A DNA stretch of 64,000 nt from Burkholderia sp. Ax-1719 (GTDB taxonomy: Bacteria > Pseudomonadota > Gammaproteobacteria > Burkholderiales > Burkholderiaceae). Both the position numbers and the translations under genes were made by a program. Position 1 is the first letter of the stretch. Every line of letters begins with the position of its first letter. The notes under the pieces were generated by a model. That model searched no databases and had not been told where the DNA came from. It saw only the letters and a program-made list of their open reading frames with translations. Shown here one piece after another: positions 16,821 through 26,029 of this stretch. Location: positions 89,227 through 153,226 of the forward strand of contig NZ_VWWJ01000021.1 in the NCBI RefSeq assembly GCF_011753055.1, read 5' to 3'.

Positions 16821-17596
16821 CAGTGAACTCCCGCGCCCAGATATGCTTCGATAACCTTCGGGTCCTTCTGCACGTCCTGCGGCAGACCTTCGGCGATCAC
16901 CTTGCCGTAGTCGAGCACTGTCATGCGGTTGCACAGGCCCATCACCAGTTTCACGTCGTGCTCGATCAGCAGGATGGTCTTGCCATCGGCGCGGATCTTG
17001 TCGAGCAGGCGCGTGAGTTCGACCTTTTCAGTTGCGTTCATGCCCGCTGCCGGCTCGTCGAGCGCGAGCAGCTTCGGATCGGTGGCGAGCGCACGCGCGA
17101 TTTCCAGACGGCGCTGGTGGCCGTACGAGAGGTTGCGCGAGGTGTAGTCCGCGTACTGGGCGATGCCCACATATTCGAGCAGCTCGATCGCGCGTTCCTT
17201 GATCTCGCGCTCTTCCTTGCGCTCCGAAGGCGTCTGGAACACGGCGCCCAAAAGGCCGTGTTTCGTCCGCACGTGACGGCCGACCATCACGTTTTCGAGC
17301 GCCGTCATGCCGCCGAACAGACGGATGTTCTGGAAAGTACGCGCGATACCGGCCTTCGCGACCTGGTACACGGCCGTCGGCGTGTAGGCGTCGCCGTCGA
17401 GCTTGAACTCGCCCGAATCCGGCGTGTAGAGGCCCGTGATCACGTTGAAGAACGTGGTCTTGCCGGCGCCGTTCGGGCCGATCAGACCGTAAATCGTGCC
17501 TTCTTCGATCTGCAGGCCCACATCGGACAGAGCCTGGAGGCCGCCGAAGCGCTTGTTCACGCCTTTGACGGACAGGCGGATTTGCTTGTTGCTCAT
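16820..17596 (-). CDS. livG: Branched-chain amino acid ABC transporter ATP-binding protein LivG, 258 aa
   Basis: Second ATPase of the importer. Walker A GPNGAGKTT near 40-48, the long LivG-specific insertion after Walker A (GLYTPDSGEFKLDGDAYTPTAVYQVAKAGIARTFQNIRLF...), signature LSYGHQRRLEIARAL near 150, Walker B LLALDEPAAGM, and H-loop IEHD. The C-terminal EAYLGAG helix is typical. Purine-rich GGGGG lies upstream of ATG. It begins 13 bases after livM. Confidence 0.93.
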
Positions 17597-17609
17597 ATGT
17601 GTGGCCCCC

Positions 17610-18779
17610 TTAAGCGCGCACCGGCTTCTTGCTGCCGCGTTTGGCGATCTTCGCGATCTTGTCTTCGTGCTTCGGCGCGGGCCAGAGGCCTTCCGAGCGG
17701 TACAGCATGATCACGACCATGGCGAGACCGTAGAGCAGCTGGCGAATCACTTCCGTATCGACGATCTCATGACCGAAGATCGCGTTCTGCAGCGGACCCA
17801 TGGTCGAGCGCAGGAACTCAGGGAAGATCGCGAGCAGCACCGCGCCCAGGATCACGCCCGGAATGTGGCCCATGCCGCCCAGCACCACGCAGGCCAGCAC
17901 CACGACCGATTCCCAGAACGTGAACGATTCCGGCGACACGAAGCCCTGGAACGAACCGAACATCGCGCCCGACAGACCGCCGAACGACGCGCCCATGGCG
18001 AAGGCGAGCAGCTTGACGTTACGCGTGTTGATGCCCATCGCCTTGGCGGCGATTTCGTCTTCGCGGATTGCGGCCCATGCACGGCCGATACGCGAGTGCT
18101 GCAGACGCGTACAGACCCAGATCACGAACAGCGCGCACACCACGAAGGCGTAGTAGTACATGTACACCGACGGGAACGAGAACCCGAGGAAGGTGTGTGT
18201 CTGCGCGAGATTGAAGCCGCCGATCGTCAGCGGATCGATACCCGTGATGCCCTTCGGGCCGTTGGTGATGTTCACCGGACGGTCGAGGTTGTTCATGAAG
18301 ATACGAACGATTTCCCCGAAGCCCAGCGTCACGATCGCGAGGTAGTCGCCGCGCAGACGCAGTGTAGGTGCGCCGAGCAGCACGCCGAACAACGCCGCGA
18401 GCGCCATCGCGCACGGAATGATGATCCAGAACGGCGCATGCAGCCCGTTCGGGAACATGTGCGCGATCCACTCGAACTGCGAGGTCAAATGCGGCGAAGA
18501 CAGCAGCGCGGCAACGTAGGCGCCCACCGCGTAGAACGCGATATAGCCCAGGTCCAGCAGGCCGGCGAAGCCCACCACCACGTTCAGGCCCAGCGCGAGC
18601 ATCACATAGAGCATCGCGAAGTCCAGCACGCGCACCCAGTAGTTGCCGCCCGTTGCGCCCACCACCATCGGCAGGGCGATCACGAAGGCCGCCGTGAGAA
18701 TGCCCACGGTCAGCGTCTTCGTCATGTTCTTTTCGGGGATGAGCGTCGTCGACGGCTCGATCGGTTGAATGGAAGTCAT
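17610..18779 (-). CDS. livM: Branched-chain amino acid ABC transporter permease LivM, 389 aa
   Basis: Inner-membrane permease with about ten hydrophobic helices. The LivM core reads GLNVVVGFAGLLDLGYIAFYAVGAY at about 63-87, and the cytoplasmic coupling helix is around GFGEIVRIFMNNLDRPVNITNGPKGI (about 150-175). The C-terminal tail is very basic (KHEDKIAKIAKRGSKKPVRA). It forms a heterodimer with LivH. It is 16 bp after livH. Confidence 0.93.
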   Translation of the reverse strand: MTSIQPIEPSTTLIPEKNMTKTLTVGILTAAFVIALPMVVGATGGNYWVRVLDFAMLYVMLALGLNVVVGFAGLLDLGYIAFYAVGAYVAALLSSPHLTSQFEWIAHMFPNGLHAPFWIIIPCAMALAALFGVLLGAPTLRLRGDYLAIVTLGFGEIVRIFMNNLDRPVNITNGPKGITGIDPLTIGGFNLAQTHTFLGFSFPSVYMYYYAFVVCALFVIWVCTRLQHSRIGRAWAAIREDEIAAKAMGINTRNVKLLAFAMGASFGGLSGAMFGSFQGFVSPESFTFWESVVVLACVVLGGMGHIPGVILGAVLLAIFPEFLRSTMGPLQNAIFGHEIVDTEVIRQLLYGLAMVVIMLYRSEGLWPAPKHEDKIAKIAKRGSKKPVRA

Positions 18780-18795
18780 GTTGTCCTACCCCCTC

Positions 18796-19746
18796 TTATG
18801 CGCGGTCCGCGACACGTTCGCCCAGCAGCCCCGACGGACGGAACACGAGCACGACGATCAGCACGACGAATGCGAAGACGTCCTGATAGTTACTGCCGAA
18901 TACCCCACCGGTCAGATTGCCGATGTAGCCTGCGCCAAGCTGCTCGATCAGACCGAGCACCACGCCGCCGACCATCGCACCGCCGAGGTTGCCGATACCG
19001 CCCAGCACCGCTGCGGTGAATGCCTTCATACCCGGGATGAAGCCCATGTAGAAGTGCGCGTTGCCGTATTCGGAGGCGATCATCACGCCAGCCAGCGCTG
19101 CGAGCGCCGAGCCGATCATGAAGGTGGCCGAAATCACGAAGTTCGGGTTCACGCCCATCAGCGAGGCGTTGTTCGGGTTCTCGGCGATCGCACGCATGGC
19201 GCGGCCGAGCTTGGTTTTGTGCACGAGCAGCAAGAGGCCTGCCATCACGACGAACGCCACGATGATGATGACGATTTCGGTCGGCGAGATCACCGCGCCT
19301 ACGCCCGTGTCAGTCGGCTTGATGACGTTGATCGGGTCGGTCGAGATGAGCTGCGGGAAGGGCAGCGGATTGCGGCCCCAGATCAGCATCGCGAGCGTCT
19401 GCAGCAGGATCGACACGCCGATGGCGGTGATCAGCGGTGCGAGACGCGGCGCGCGGCGCAGCGGCCGGTACGCGACTTTTTCGATCGTGTAGCCCACGAA
19501 CGCACAGACGACGGCGGCAATCACCAGCGCGATGCACAGCGTGGGAATGTTCCCAAGGCCCGGGAAGTGGTTCTGCAGCACCGTGATCGCGGACAGCGCC
19601 ACCATCGCGCCGACCATCAGCACGTCGCCGTGCGCGAAGTTGATGATGCCCAGAATCCCGTACACCATCGTGTAGCCCAGCGCGATGATGGCGTAGATGC
19701 TGCCTAGCACCAGCCCATTCAGGACCTGCTGGATGAAAATATCCAT
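18796..19746 (-). CDS. livH: Branched-chain amino acid ABC transporter permease LivH, 316 aa
   Basis: First gene of livHMGF. Starts MDIFIQQVLNGLVLGSIYAI, with eight or more hydrophobic helices. The LivH motif GLGYTMVYG-like segment is ALGYTMVYGILGIINFAHGD at about 22-41, and the later GGIGNLGGAMVGG (about 250) is the usual inner gate region. AGGAG-like AAAGGAGC precedes the start. No periplasmic binding protein (LivJ/LivK) gene lies in the window, so the receptor must be encoded elsewhere. Confidence 0.93.
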   Translation of the reverse strand: MDIFIQQVLNGLVLGSIYAIIALGYTMVYGILGIINFAHGDVLMVGAMVALSAITVLQNHFPGLGNIPTLCIALVIAAVVCAFVGYTIEKVAYRPLRRAPRLAPLITAIGVSILLQTLAMLIWGRNPLPFPQLISTDPINVIKPTDTGVGAVISPTEIVIIIVAFVVMAGLLLLVHKTKLGRAMRAIAENPNNASLMGVNPNFVISATFMIGSALAALAGVMIASEYGNAHFYMGFIPGMKAFTAAVLGGIGNLGGAMVGGVVLGLIEQLGAGYIGNLTGGVFGSNYQDVFAFVVLIVVLVFRPSGLLGERVADRA

Positions 19747-19924
19747 TTAATGCTCCTTTGCCCGTGCGACCGGATTCGCGCTTGTCATCGGCCGGTGGGC
19801 GATGTTTTACGGAACCGCAACGACACTCTCGGGTACTGAAGTAAAAGACCGGTAACGGTTGGCCACATCTGGTTCGCGTTGTCGCTGTGTCGCAGCGGCA
19901 GGCTCGCCAGAGGCGGATGCAAAA

Positions 19925-19952
19925 ACGGCACCGTCGGATGGTTCGGTGCCGT
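19925..19952 (-). terminator. Terminator after the unknown gene at 19958
   Basis: Stem ACGGCACCG/CGGTGCCGT followed by a five-base T run on the minus strand, six bases beyond the stop at 19958. It supports the reality of that gene and insulates livH from it. Confidence 0.85.
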
Positions 19953-19957
19953 CGGGT

Positions 19958-20506
19958 TCAACGACCTGTCACTTTCGCTGCGACGCGCATGGTGCAAGCC
20001 TCGCGGCCGGCACCCTCTGCGCCTTGCGTCATGACTCCCCTTTCCAGGCGGATCGCGGCACTCGCGGACACGGCGTCGATCGACGCTGTGGGGCCGCGCA
20101 GTCCTGCGGTCAAACTGGCAGACAGTTCCTGGGTTCGAGCCGCGCTACCTTTTACGGCAGCATCGCCCCCAACTTTTGGGTCCGTTACGAAATCCGCTTC
20201 TGCGGGCTTCGTGGCGCCGTTGCTGTATGCAACATGCGTGCCAGTTTTCATGACAACGGAGAGGATTGCGATTCCGGTCGGCTCGGCAGCGCGCACCTGC
20301 TTCAGGCACACGTGGCTCAAACGCCTTTCCCCAAGGCGTTTGTGGCCGTTGTCATCGTCGTTTCCGGAATGCATATCGGTTCTCTCCGGGAGCGCAACGG
20401 TCATCGATGTCGCATTCACACCCGCTTCAAGGCCACGGGAACACCCCACGAAGTGTGGCGCAACCGCAGCCGCTGAAGACGCGGCGAAAGCAAACTCGAA
20501 TTGCAT
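19958..20506 (-). CDS. Hypothetical Ala-rich protein, 182 aa
   Basis: Begins MQFEFAFAASSAAAVAPHFV and continues with an Ala/Thr/Gly/Val-rich sequence without recognisable motifs. The N-terminus is hydrophobic but lacks basic residues, so an export signal is doubtful. Supporting a gene: AGGAGA about ten bases before ATG, and a perfect intrinsic terminator directly after the stop. Against: codon use is less GC-biased than the neighbours, and no family is evident. It may be a recently acquired or decaying gene. It is the only candidate between livH and ispH. Confidence 0.5.
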   Translation of the reverse strand: MQFEFAFAASSAAAVAPHFVGCSRGLEAGVNATSMTVALPERTDMHSGNDDDNGHKRLGERRLSHVCLKQVRAAEPTGIAILSVVMKTGTHVAYSNGATKPAEADFVTDPKVGGDAAVKGSAARTQELSASLTAGLRGPTASIDAVSASAAIRLERGVMTQGAEGAGREACTMRVAAKVTGR

Positions 20507-21003
20507 GTAAACAGGTCTCCTGCGCCTTCCGAAATGCTTGCCTGGCGGGCCTCACGCGGACGTTTGGCCCCTCAGAACGCGCGCATTGTAACTCCAATTA
20601 TGCGGCCGGCAATATTGTTGAACCGACAGGGTTTTCCTGCATTGCAACCACCCTCTGAAAGAAGAAGCCGTCAGAGGTTGCACCCTTGGTTGCGCCGCAT
20701 TTTCGTGCATCAGTTGCACCAGAATTCGGCGCAATTCGCATCAAGTGTTGTAACCGGCGGCCGCAGTCCCTTATGGGGCGGGCATCGCATGTGTGATGAC
20801 AGAGATTTAAGCGATCATTGAGTGCGAGCACCGAGTTGGTGCGATGGAGATATTCAGGACTCCACATGCCCCATTAAACGGGGTCACACCATGACAAACG
20901 ACCCTGCCCTATAGCGAAAACACTAATACGAAGAGGGTGTAGCAACGCGGTTAACCGCACGTTTCTGACGATTGATCCCTATTTATTGGCGCAGGCGTGA
21001 AAA
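20507..21003. other. Long AT-richer intergenic region with inverted repeats
   Basis: No coding frame is convincing. It holds a bulged hairpin at 20643-20682 (arms TGCAACC/CTCTGA and TCAGAGG/TTGCA), two copies of GTTGCACC 36 bases apart (about 20677 and 20713), and a small stem GCACC/GGTGC near 20828. It probably contains the promoter of the gene ending at 19958. Confidence 0.4.
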
Positions 21004-21024
21004 AAGCGCGCCAGCGGCGCGCTT
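21001..21024 (-). terminator. Terminator of fkpB-ispH
   Basis: Hairpin AAGCGCGCC-AGC-GGCGCGCTT, followed on the minus strand by a T run, 29 bp past ispH. Confidence 0.9.
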
Positions 21025-21052
21025 CGGGATCGAGCGTGAGGCTAAGCCGACT

Positions 21053-22012
21053 TCAGGCAGCCTGGCCCAGACCGCGCGGCAGCGGGAACGCAATGTTTTC
21101 CTCAATGCCTTCGAGCGCGCGCACATTGCGCACGCCCAGCTCGTTCAGACGCTGGATGATCTGCTGCGCGAGCGCCTCGGGCGCCGACGCACCCGCCGTC
21201 AGGCCGATACGACGCTTGCCTTCAAGCCACTTCGGATCGATCTGGTCGGGCGCATCCACCATATAGGCGGGGATGCCGCGCTTTTCCGCGACTTCGCGCA
21301 GACGGTTCGAGTTCGAGCTGTTCGGGCTGCCGACCACGATCACCACGTCGCACTGCGGCGCCATGAACTTGACCGCGTCCTGACGGTTTTGCGTGGCGTA
21401 GCAGATGTCCTGCTTCTTCGGCTCGCGGATCGCCGGGAAGCGCGTCTTGAGCGCGGCGATGATGTCGGCGGCATCGTCCACGGACAGCGTGGTCTGCGTG
21501 ACGAACGCCACGCGCTCGGGGTCGCGCAGCGTGAGCTTTTCGACGTCGGCGATATCTTCGACCAGATACATGCCCTCGCCGACCTGGCCCATCGTGCCTT
21601 CCACTTCCGGGTGACCCTTGTGGCCGATCATAACGATGTCGAGGCCTTCGTCGCGCATCTTCGCGACTTCGACGTGCACCTTGGTCACGAGCGGACACGT
21701 GGCGTCGTAGACGCGCAGGCCGCGCGCTTCGGCGTCGGCGCGCACCGCCTTGGAGACGCCGTGCGCACTGAAGATCACCGTATTGCCCGCGGGCACTTCT
21801 TCGAGCTGCTCGATGAAGATCGCGCCCTTCTTGCGCAGATCCTCGACGACATACGCGTTGTGGACGATCTCGTGGCGCACGTAGATGGGCGCGCCGTGGA
21901 TCTGGATGGCCCGCTCGACGATCTCGATGGCACGGTCGACGCCGGCGCAGAAACCGCGCGGCTGGGCTAGCAGAATTTCAGCGTTGGCGAGAAAGGACGT
22001 GTCCGTGGTCAT
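21053..22012 (-). CDS. ispH: 4-hydroxy-3-methylbut-2-enyl diphosphate reductase IspH (LytB), 319 aa
   Basis: Last enzyme of the MEP isoprenoid pathway; its Fe-S cluster reduces HMBPP to IPP and DMAPP. The three cluster cysteines are in QPRGFCAGV (about 18-26), YDATCPLV (about 101-108) and QDICYATQNR (about 200). The catalytic region TQTTLSVDD and the SPNSSNSNRL phosphate-binding motif are present. It follows fkpB by nine bases, the usual slpA-lytB pairing of proteobacteria. Confidence 0.96.
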   Translation of the reverse strand: MTTDTSFLANAEILLAQPRGFCAGVDRAIEIVERAIQIHGAPIYVRHEIVHNAYVVEDLRKKGAIFIEQLEEVPAGNTVIFSAHGVSKAVRADAEARGLRVYDATCPLVTKVHVEVAKMRDEGLDIVMIGHKGHPEVEGTMGQVGEGMYLVEDIADVEKLTLRDPERVAFVTQTTLSVDDAADIIAALKTRFPAIREPKKQDICYATQNRQDAVKFMAPQCDVVIVVGSPNSSNSNRLREVAEKRGIPAYMVDAPDQIDPKWLEGKRRIGLTAGASAPEALAQQIIQRLNELGVRNVRALEGIEENIAFPLPRGLGQAA

Positions 22013-22021
22013 GGGCTTTCT

Positions 22022-22477
22022 TTACAGGATTCCAATGATTTGCACTTCGAACGCAACCGCCGCGCCTGCCAGCGGATGGTTGAAATCGAACAGCGCGGAG
22101 GTTTCGTTGACTTCCTTGAGCACGCCGGCGTAACGATCACCGTTAGGTGCGTTGAATTCGACCAGATCGCCGGGGCGGAAGCTCTCGCCGATCACCGCGT
22201 TGTCGCGCAGGGTCTTGAGCGAAATGCGCTGGATCAGGTCGGGGTTGCGCTGACCGAAGGCGACGCCCGGTTCTAGCTGAAAGGTGGAGTGGTGCCCCAC
22301 CTTGAGACCCCGCAGAATATCTTCCAGCGGCGGCGCGAGCTGGCCGGCGCCCAGCAGCAGCGTGGCGGGCCGGTCGACAAAGGTGTTGACGATCTCGGTG
22401 CCATCGGCGAGCGAAAGCCGGTAGTGCAACGTGACGTGGGAACCGGGTTTCACCTCGGAGATGTCGATGATGCTCAT
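22022..22477 (-). CDS. fkpB: FKBP-type peptidyl-prolyl isomerase (SlpA/FkpB), 151 aa
   Basis: Prolyl isomerase/chaperone of the SlyD-like group. The FKBP core VTLHYRLSLADGTEIVNTF is at about 16-34, with PLEDILRGLKVGHHSTF; an IF-type insert domain spans about 70-130, then FDFNHPLAGAAVAFEVQIIGIL. It lacks the His-rich tail of SlyD, matching FkpB. The start at 22477 removes an Arg/Ala-rich upstream frame. Co-operonic with ispH, as commonly seen, perhaps reflecting folding or metallocentre needs of IspH. Confidence 0.92.
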   Translation of the reverse strand: MSIIDISEVKPGSHVTLHYRLSLADGTEIVNTFVDRPATLLLGAGQLAPPLEDILRGLKVGHHSTFQLEPGVAFGQRNPDLIQRISLKTLRDNAVIGESFRPGDLVEFNAPNGDRYAGVLKEVNETSALFDFNHPLAGAAVAFEVQIIGIL

Positions 22478-22648
22478 GCGGTACTCATTTTCGTCTGGGC
22501 GCGCCCGACGTGCGTGCTCGCCCCTAACGCCCCGAGGGGCCGGCCCGGCCGCCGTCTGACAGCGGTCGGAAAACCCGTATTGTAAGCCACATAGTTCCTG
22601 GGCGGACGCCGCGCGCATGGCCGGCGCCGCCCTCGCAAAGGAGGTCGA

Positions 22649-23434
22649 ATGTTCGAAATTGCCTGTGACAAGCCGCTCTGGAGCAGCGACGCCGCCTGTG
22701 CGCCACCGCTGCAGCCGTTGCCGGGTTTGAAACCCGGCGGCGCAGTCGCGTTCGCGCCGCTCGAGCCCGGCGCGCCGCGTCGTCCCGCCATGCCGCGCGA
22801 GCGGTTGCGCGAAGCCGGGCCTGGCGCGCTATCCGACCTCGAACTGGTCGCGCTGCTGCTCGGCTCGGGCCTGCCGGGCCACGACGTATTCGACGTCGCG
22901 CGCTCGCTGCTCAAGCACTTTGGCTCGCTGCGCGCCATGCTGGACGCCGAGCGCGAGGAATTCGAAGCGTTGCGCGGCATCGGCCCGGCCAAATCATCGA
23001 AATTCGTGGCCGTGCTGGAACTGGCGCGGCGTGCGCTCGCCGAACAGATCGAGGAAAAACCGCTGATCGACTCGCCCGGGGCGGTGGAGGATTATTTGCG
23101 CTTATTGATAGGCGGCCGCGCCCATGAGGTGTTCATCTGCCTCTTTCTGGACATCCGGCACCGATTGATCCGCACGGAGGAAAGTACGCGCGGCACGCTT
23201 ACGCGCATGGCGGTGTATCCTCGCGAGGTCGTACGGCGCGCGCTGATGCTCAACGCCGCGCATCTGATCGTGGCGCACAATCACCCTTCCGGCGCCGTCC
23301 AGCCAAGTGCAAGCGACCGCCGTCTCACGCGGGTTCTACGCGAAACGCTTGCTCTCGTCGACGTAAGACTCGTCGATCACCTGATCATTGGCACGCAGGA
23401 GACGTTTTCGTTCGCGCGCCATGGGCTGGATTGA
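22649..23434 (+). CDS. radC: RadC family JAB/MPN domain protein, 261 aa
   Basis: An N-terminal helix-hairpin-helix-like part, about 50-125 (RERLREAGPGALSDLELVALLLGSG and LRGIGPAKSSKF), is followed by a C-terminal JAB1/MPN metalloprotease-like domain with HNHPSGAVQPSASDRRLT near 211-228 supplying the JAMM zinc ligands. Historically linked to DNA repair, but the radC phenotype of E. coli was reassigned; the present role is uncertain. AAAGGAGG before ATG 22649 fixes the start. The N-terminal 45 residues are a lineage-specific extension. Divergent from fkpB. Confidence 0.93.
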   Translation: MFEIACDKPLWSSDAACAPPLQPLPGLKPGGAVAFAPLEPGAPRRPAMPRERLREAGPGALSDLELVALLLGSGLPGHDVFDVARSLLKHFGSLRAMLDAEREEFEALRGIGPAKSSKFVAVLELARRALAEQIEEKPLIDSPGAVEDYLRLLIGGRAHEVFICLFLDIRHRLIRTEESTRGTLTRMAVYPREVVRRALMLNAAHLIVAHNHPSGAVQPSASDRRLTRVLRETLALVDVRLVDHLIIGTQETFSFARHGLD

Positions 23435-23455
23435 ACCAGCACCGTTAAATGATGT

Positions 23456-23485
23456 TTGATTTTCCAGGCAATTTTCTGCTAGACT
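23456..23485 (+). promoter_or_regulatory. Promoter of rpmB-rpmG
   Basis: TTGATT, an 18-base spacer and an extended -10, TGCTAGACT. The long leader to rpmB (about 170 bases) could hold ribosomal-protein autoregulatory structure, but none was identified. Confidence 0.55.
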
Positions 23486-23664
23486 CACGGTTTGCCTATT
23501 TCCAACCCTGTTCTGAAGCCCTTCGCGGTCTTCCAGGGGAAATACGGCCTGGGTTCGAGGTTGTCTCTCATCCATACGTGAGCGCGCTCTTATTCCGGCC
23601 ATTTCTCGCCTGGGAAACTACAATAAGCGGCTCTCGAACTCAGAATTTCCGTAGGAGTGCACTC

Positions 23665-23898
23665 ATGGCACGTGTATGCCAAGTCACTGGGAAAGCGCCG
23701 ATGAGCGGCAACAACGTTTCCCACGCAAACAACAAAACCAAGCGCCGTTTCCTCCCGAATCTGCAAAATCGCCGTTTCTGGGTTGAAAGCGAAAACCGTT
23801 GGGTGCGTCTGCGCATCTCGAACGCAGGCCTGCGCCTGATCGACAAGAACGGCATCGATTCCGTGCTCGCAGACCTGCGCGCACGCGGCGAACTGTAA
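23665..23898 (+). CDS. rpmB: 50S ribosomal protein L28, 77 aa
   Basis: Full-length L28 starting MARVCQVTGKAPMSGNNVSH, with the conserved NNKTKRRFLPNLQNRRFW section at about 22-39 and the C-terminal ISNAGLRLIDKNGID. Only one cysteine is present, so this is the zinc-independent form. TAGGAG precedes the ATG. It is followed by rpmG after ten bases, the standard order. Confidence 0.98.
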   Translation: MARVCQVTGKAPMSGNNVSHANNKTKRRFLPNLQNRRFWVESENRWVRLRISNAGLRLIDKNGIDSVLADLRARGEL

Positions 23899-23908
23899 GG
23901 AGTAAATC

Positions 23909-24076
23909 ATGGCCAAGGGTATTCGCGACAAGATCAAGCTCGAGTCGACCGCAGGCACGGGTCACTTCTACACGACGACGAAGAACAAGCGCAACATGCC
24001 GGAAAAAATGTCGATCAAGAAGTTCGACCCGGTTGTTCGTAAGCACGTCGAGTACAAGGAAACCAAGATCAAGTAA
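23909..24076 (+). CDS. rpmG: 50S ribosomal protein L33, 55 aa
   Basis: Complete L33 starting MAKGIRDKIKLESTAGTGHF and ending EYKETKIK, without the CxxC pairs of zinc-binding L33. TAAGGAG overlaps the end of rpmB and serves as its ribosome-binding site. A strong terminator follows 31 bases later. Confidence 0.98.
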   Translation: MAKGIRDKIKLESTAGTGHFYTTTKNKRNMPEKMSIKKFDPVVRKHVEYKETKIK

Positions 24077-24107
24077 TTGATCCGGTTTCGAGCCTGACGA
24101 AGACAAG

Positions 24108-24134
24108 AAAAGCCCCGCCTTTGGCGGGGCTTTT
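24108..24134 (+). terminator. Terminator of rpmB-rpmG
   Basis: AAAAGCCCCGCC-TTT-GGCGGGGCTTTT with further T-rich sequence. Confidence 0.92.
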
Positions 24135-24324
24135 CCTTTTCCGCCTCCCCTTTTTCCTTTCCCGCCTCATGTGCGGCTTTTCCTACGCTCCCCACTCGGA
24201 GTATGCTTGCCGCTTCACCCGCCGCCGGCACGCCTACCACGCGAAGTGGGCGCGCGCATGACAGCGGCGGACAGCAGCGTAGAGCGGGACAAGCGCAGAA
24301 CAAAAGAGACGGAGAAGCGGGACC

Positions 24325-25926
24325 ATGAATTTCGATGTAGCGATCGTCGGCAGCGGGCTGGCGGGATTGAGCGTCGCCCTGAACCTTGCCGACACGCGCC
24401 GCGTGGTGGTGATCGCCAAGCGCGCGATGACCGAAGGCGCGAGCGATCGCGCGCAAGGCGGCATCGCAGCGGTGCTCGATTCGGCCGACAGCGTGGAAAA
24501 TCACGTGGATGACACGCTCGTCGCCGGCGGCGGACTGTGCGACGAAAGCGCCACGCGCTATATCGTCGAGCATGGCCGCGCGGCCATCGAATGGCTGATC
24601 GCCCAGGACGTGCCGTTCACCAAAGACGCCGCCGCCGAACTGGGCTTCCACCTCACGCGCGAAGGCGGCCACAGCCACCGCCGCATCATCCATGCCGCCG
24701 ACGCTACCGGCCACGCCGTCGTGCAAACGTTGCTCGAACGCGCCCGCCAGCACCCGAACATCACGATCCTCGAAGATCACCAGGCGATCGACGTCATCAC
24801 CTCCGACCGTCTTGGCCTGCCGGGCCGCCGCTGTCACGGCCTCTATGCGCTCGACCTGCGCAACGACCGCACCGTGACGATCCAGGCGCCGCATACCGTG
24901 CTGGCCACGGGCGGCGCGGGCAAGGTCTATCTCTACACGACGAACCCCGACACCGCGACCGGCGACGGCATTGCGATGGCCTGGCGCGCGGGCTGCCGCG
25001 TGGCGAACATGGAGTTCATCCAGTTCCATCCGACCTGCCTGTTCCATCCGCACGCCAAGTCGTTTCTCATCACCGAAGCCGTGCGCGGCGAAGGCGGCCT
25101 GCTGCGTCTGCCCGACGGCACCCGTTTCATGCCCGAGCACGACGCGCGCGCCGAACTCGCGCCGCGCGATATCGTCGCGCGCGCCATCGACTTCGAAATC
25201 AAGAAGCACGGCATCGACTGCGTGCATCTCGATATCAGCCATCAACCGGCCGCGTTCCTCGAAGAGCACTTCCCCACCGTCCTCGCGCGCTGCCGTGAGT
25301 TCGGCATCGACATCACCAAAGAGCCGATTCCGGTCGTGCCGGCCGCGCATTACACCTGCGGCGGCGTGGTCACGGATCTGGCGGGCCGCACCGATCTGGC
25401 GGGCCTCTATGCCGTGGGCGAAACCTCTTACACGGGCCTGCATGGGGCGAACCGCCTCGCCAGCAACTCGCTGCTCGAATGTCTCGTGATTGGCCGCTCG
25501 GCGGCCGAGGCGATCGAAGCGGAAGGCTTCGAAGCCGGCGCGCACGCCCCGCTGCCCGACTGGGACGAAAGCCGCGTGTCGGATTCCGACGAGGAAGTCG
25601 TGGTTGCCCACAACTGGGACGAACTGCGCCGCCTGATGTGGAATTACGTCGGCATCGTGCGCACGGACAAGCGCCTTGAGCGCGCGCAACATCGCATCTC
25701 GCTGCTGCGCGACGAAATCCAGGAGTACTACGCAAACTTCCGCGTCACGCGCGATCTGCTGGAGCTGCGCAATCTGGTCGAAGTCGCTTCGCTGATCGTC
25801 GAAAGCGCGCGTTCGCGCCGCGAAAGCCGCGGGCTGCACTACAGCCGCGACTGGCCGAACTCGCTGCCCAAGGCGCTGCCGAGCCTGCTGTCGCCGGAAC
25901 GCGTGCGCAATCGCACGGTCGTCTGA
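24325..25926 (+). CDS. nadB: L-aspartate oxidase NadB, 533 aa
   Basis: FAD enzyme that oxidises L-aspartate to iminoaspartate, the first step of de novo NAD synthesis; the product goes to NadA, encoded nearby on the other strand. FAD dinucleotide-binding motif VAIVGSGLAGLSVAL at 5-19, then SDRAQGGIAAVL, the substrate/FAD region EFIQFHPTCLF and TEAVRGEGGLLR, and catalytic-loop H-Y-T-C-G-G-V near 350. The C-terminal helical domain ends in the acidic/basic RDWPN region. GGAGAAG lies before ATG. It converges on nadC through a shared terminator. Confidence 0.96.
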   Translation: MNFDVAIVGSGLAGLSVALNLADTRRVVVIAKRAMTEGASDRAQGGIAAVLDSADSVENHVDDTLVAGGGLCDESATRYIVEHGRAAIEWLIAQDVPFTKDAAAELGFHLTREGGHSHRRIIHAADATGHAVVQTLLERARQHPNITILEDHQAIDVITSDRLGLPGRRCHGLYALDLRNDRTVTIQAPHTVLATGGAGKVYLYTTNPDTATGDGIAMAWRAGCRVANMEFIQFHPTCLFHPHAKSFLITEAVRGEGGLLRLPDGTRFMPEHDARAELAPRDIVARAIDFEIKKHGIDCVHLDISHQPAAFLEEHFPTVLARCREFGIDITKEPIPVVPAAHYTCGGVVTDLAGRTDLAGLYAVGETSYTGLHGANRLASNSLLECLVIGRSAAEAIEAEGFEAGAHAPLPDWDESRVSDSDEEVVVAHNWDELRRLMWNYVGIVRTDKRLERAQHRISLLRDEIQEYYANFRVTRDLLELRNLVEVASLIVESARSRRESRGLHYSRDWPNSLPKALPSLLSPERVRNRTVV

Positions 25927-25961
25927 GCGCGCGGGCCACGCCGCGCGTCGCGCCGCAAATG

Positions 25962-25992
25962 AAAAGGCCGTCTCTCGCGAGACGGCCTTTTT
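25962..25992. terminator. Bidirectional terminator nadB/nadC
   Basis: AAAAGGCCGTCTC-TCGC-GAGACGGCCTTTTT between converging genes. Confidence 0.92.
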
Positions 25993-26029
25993 GCTTTTCT
26001 ACCGCGCTGAGTGCGCAGGATCCGACGCT

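Noticed and set aside
19747..21052. A LivJ/LivK binding-protein gene expected near livHMGF
   Set aside because: The region was read on both strands and no periplasmic binding protein is present.
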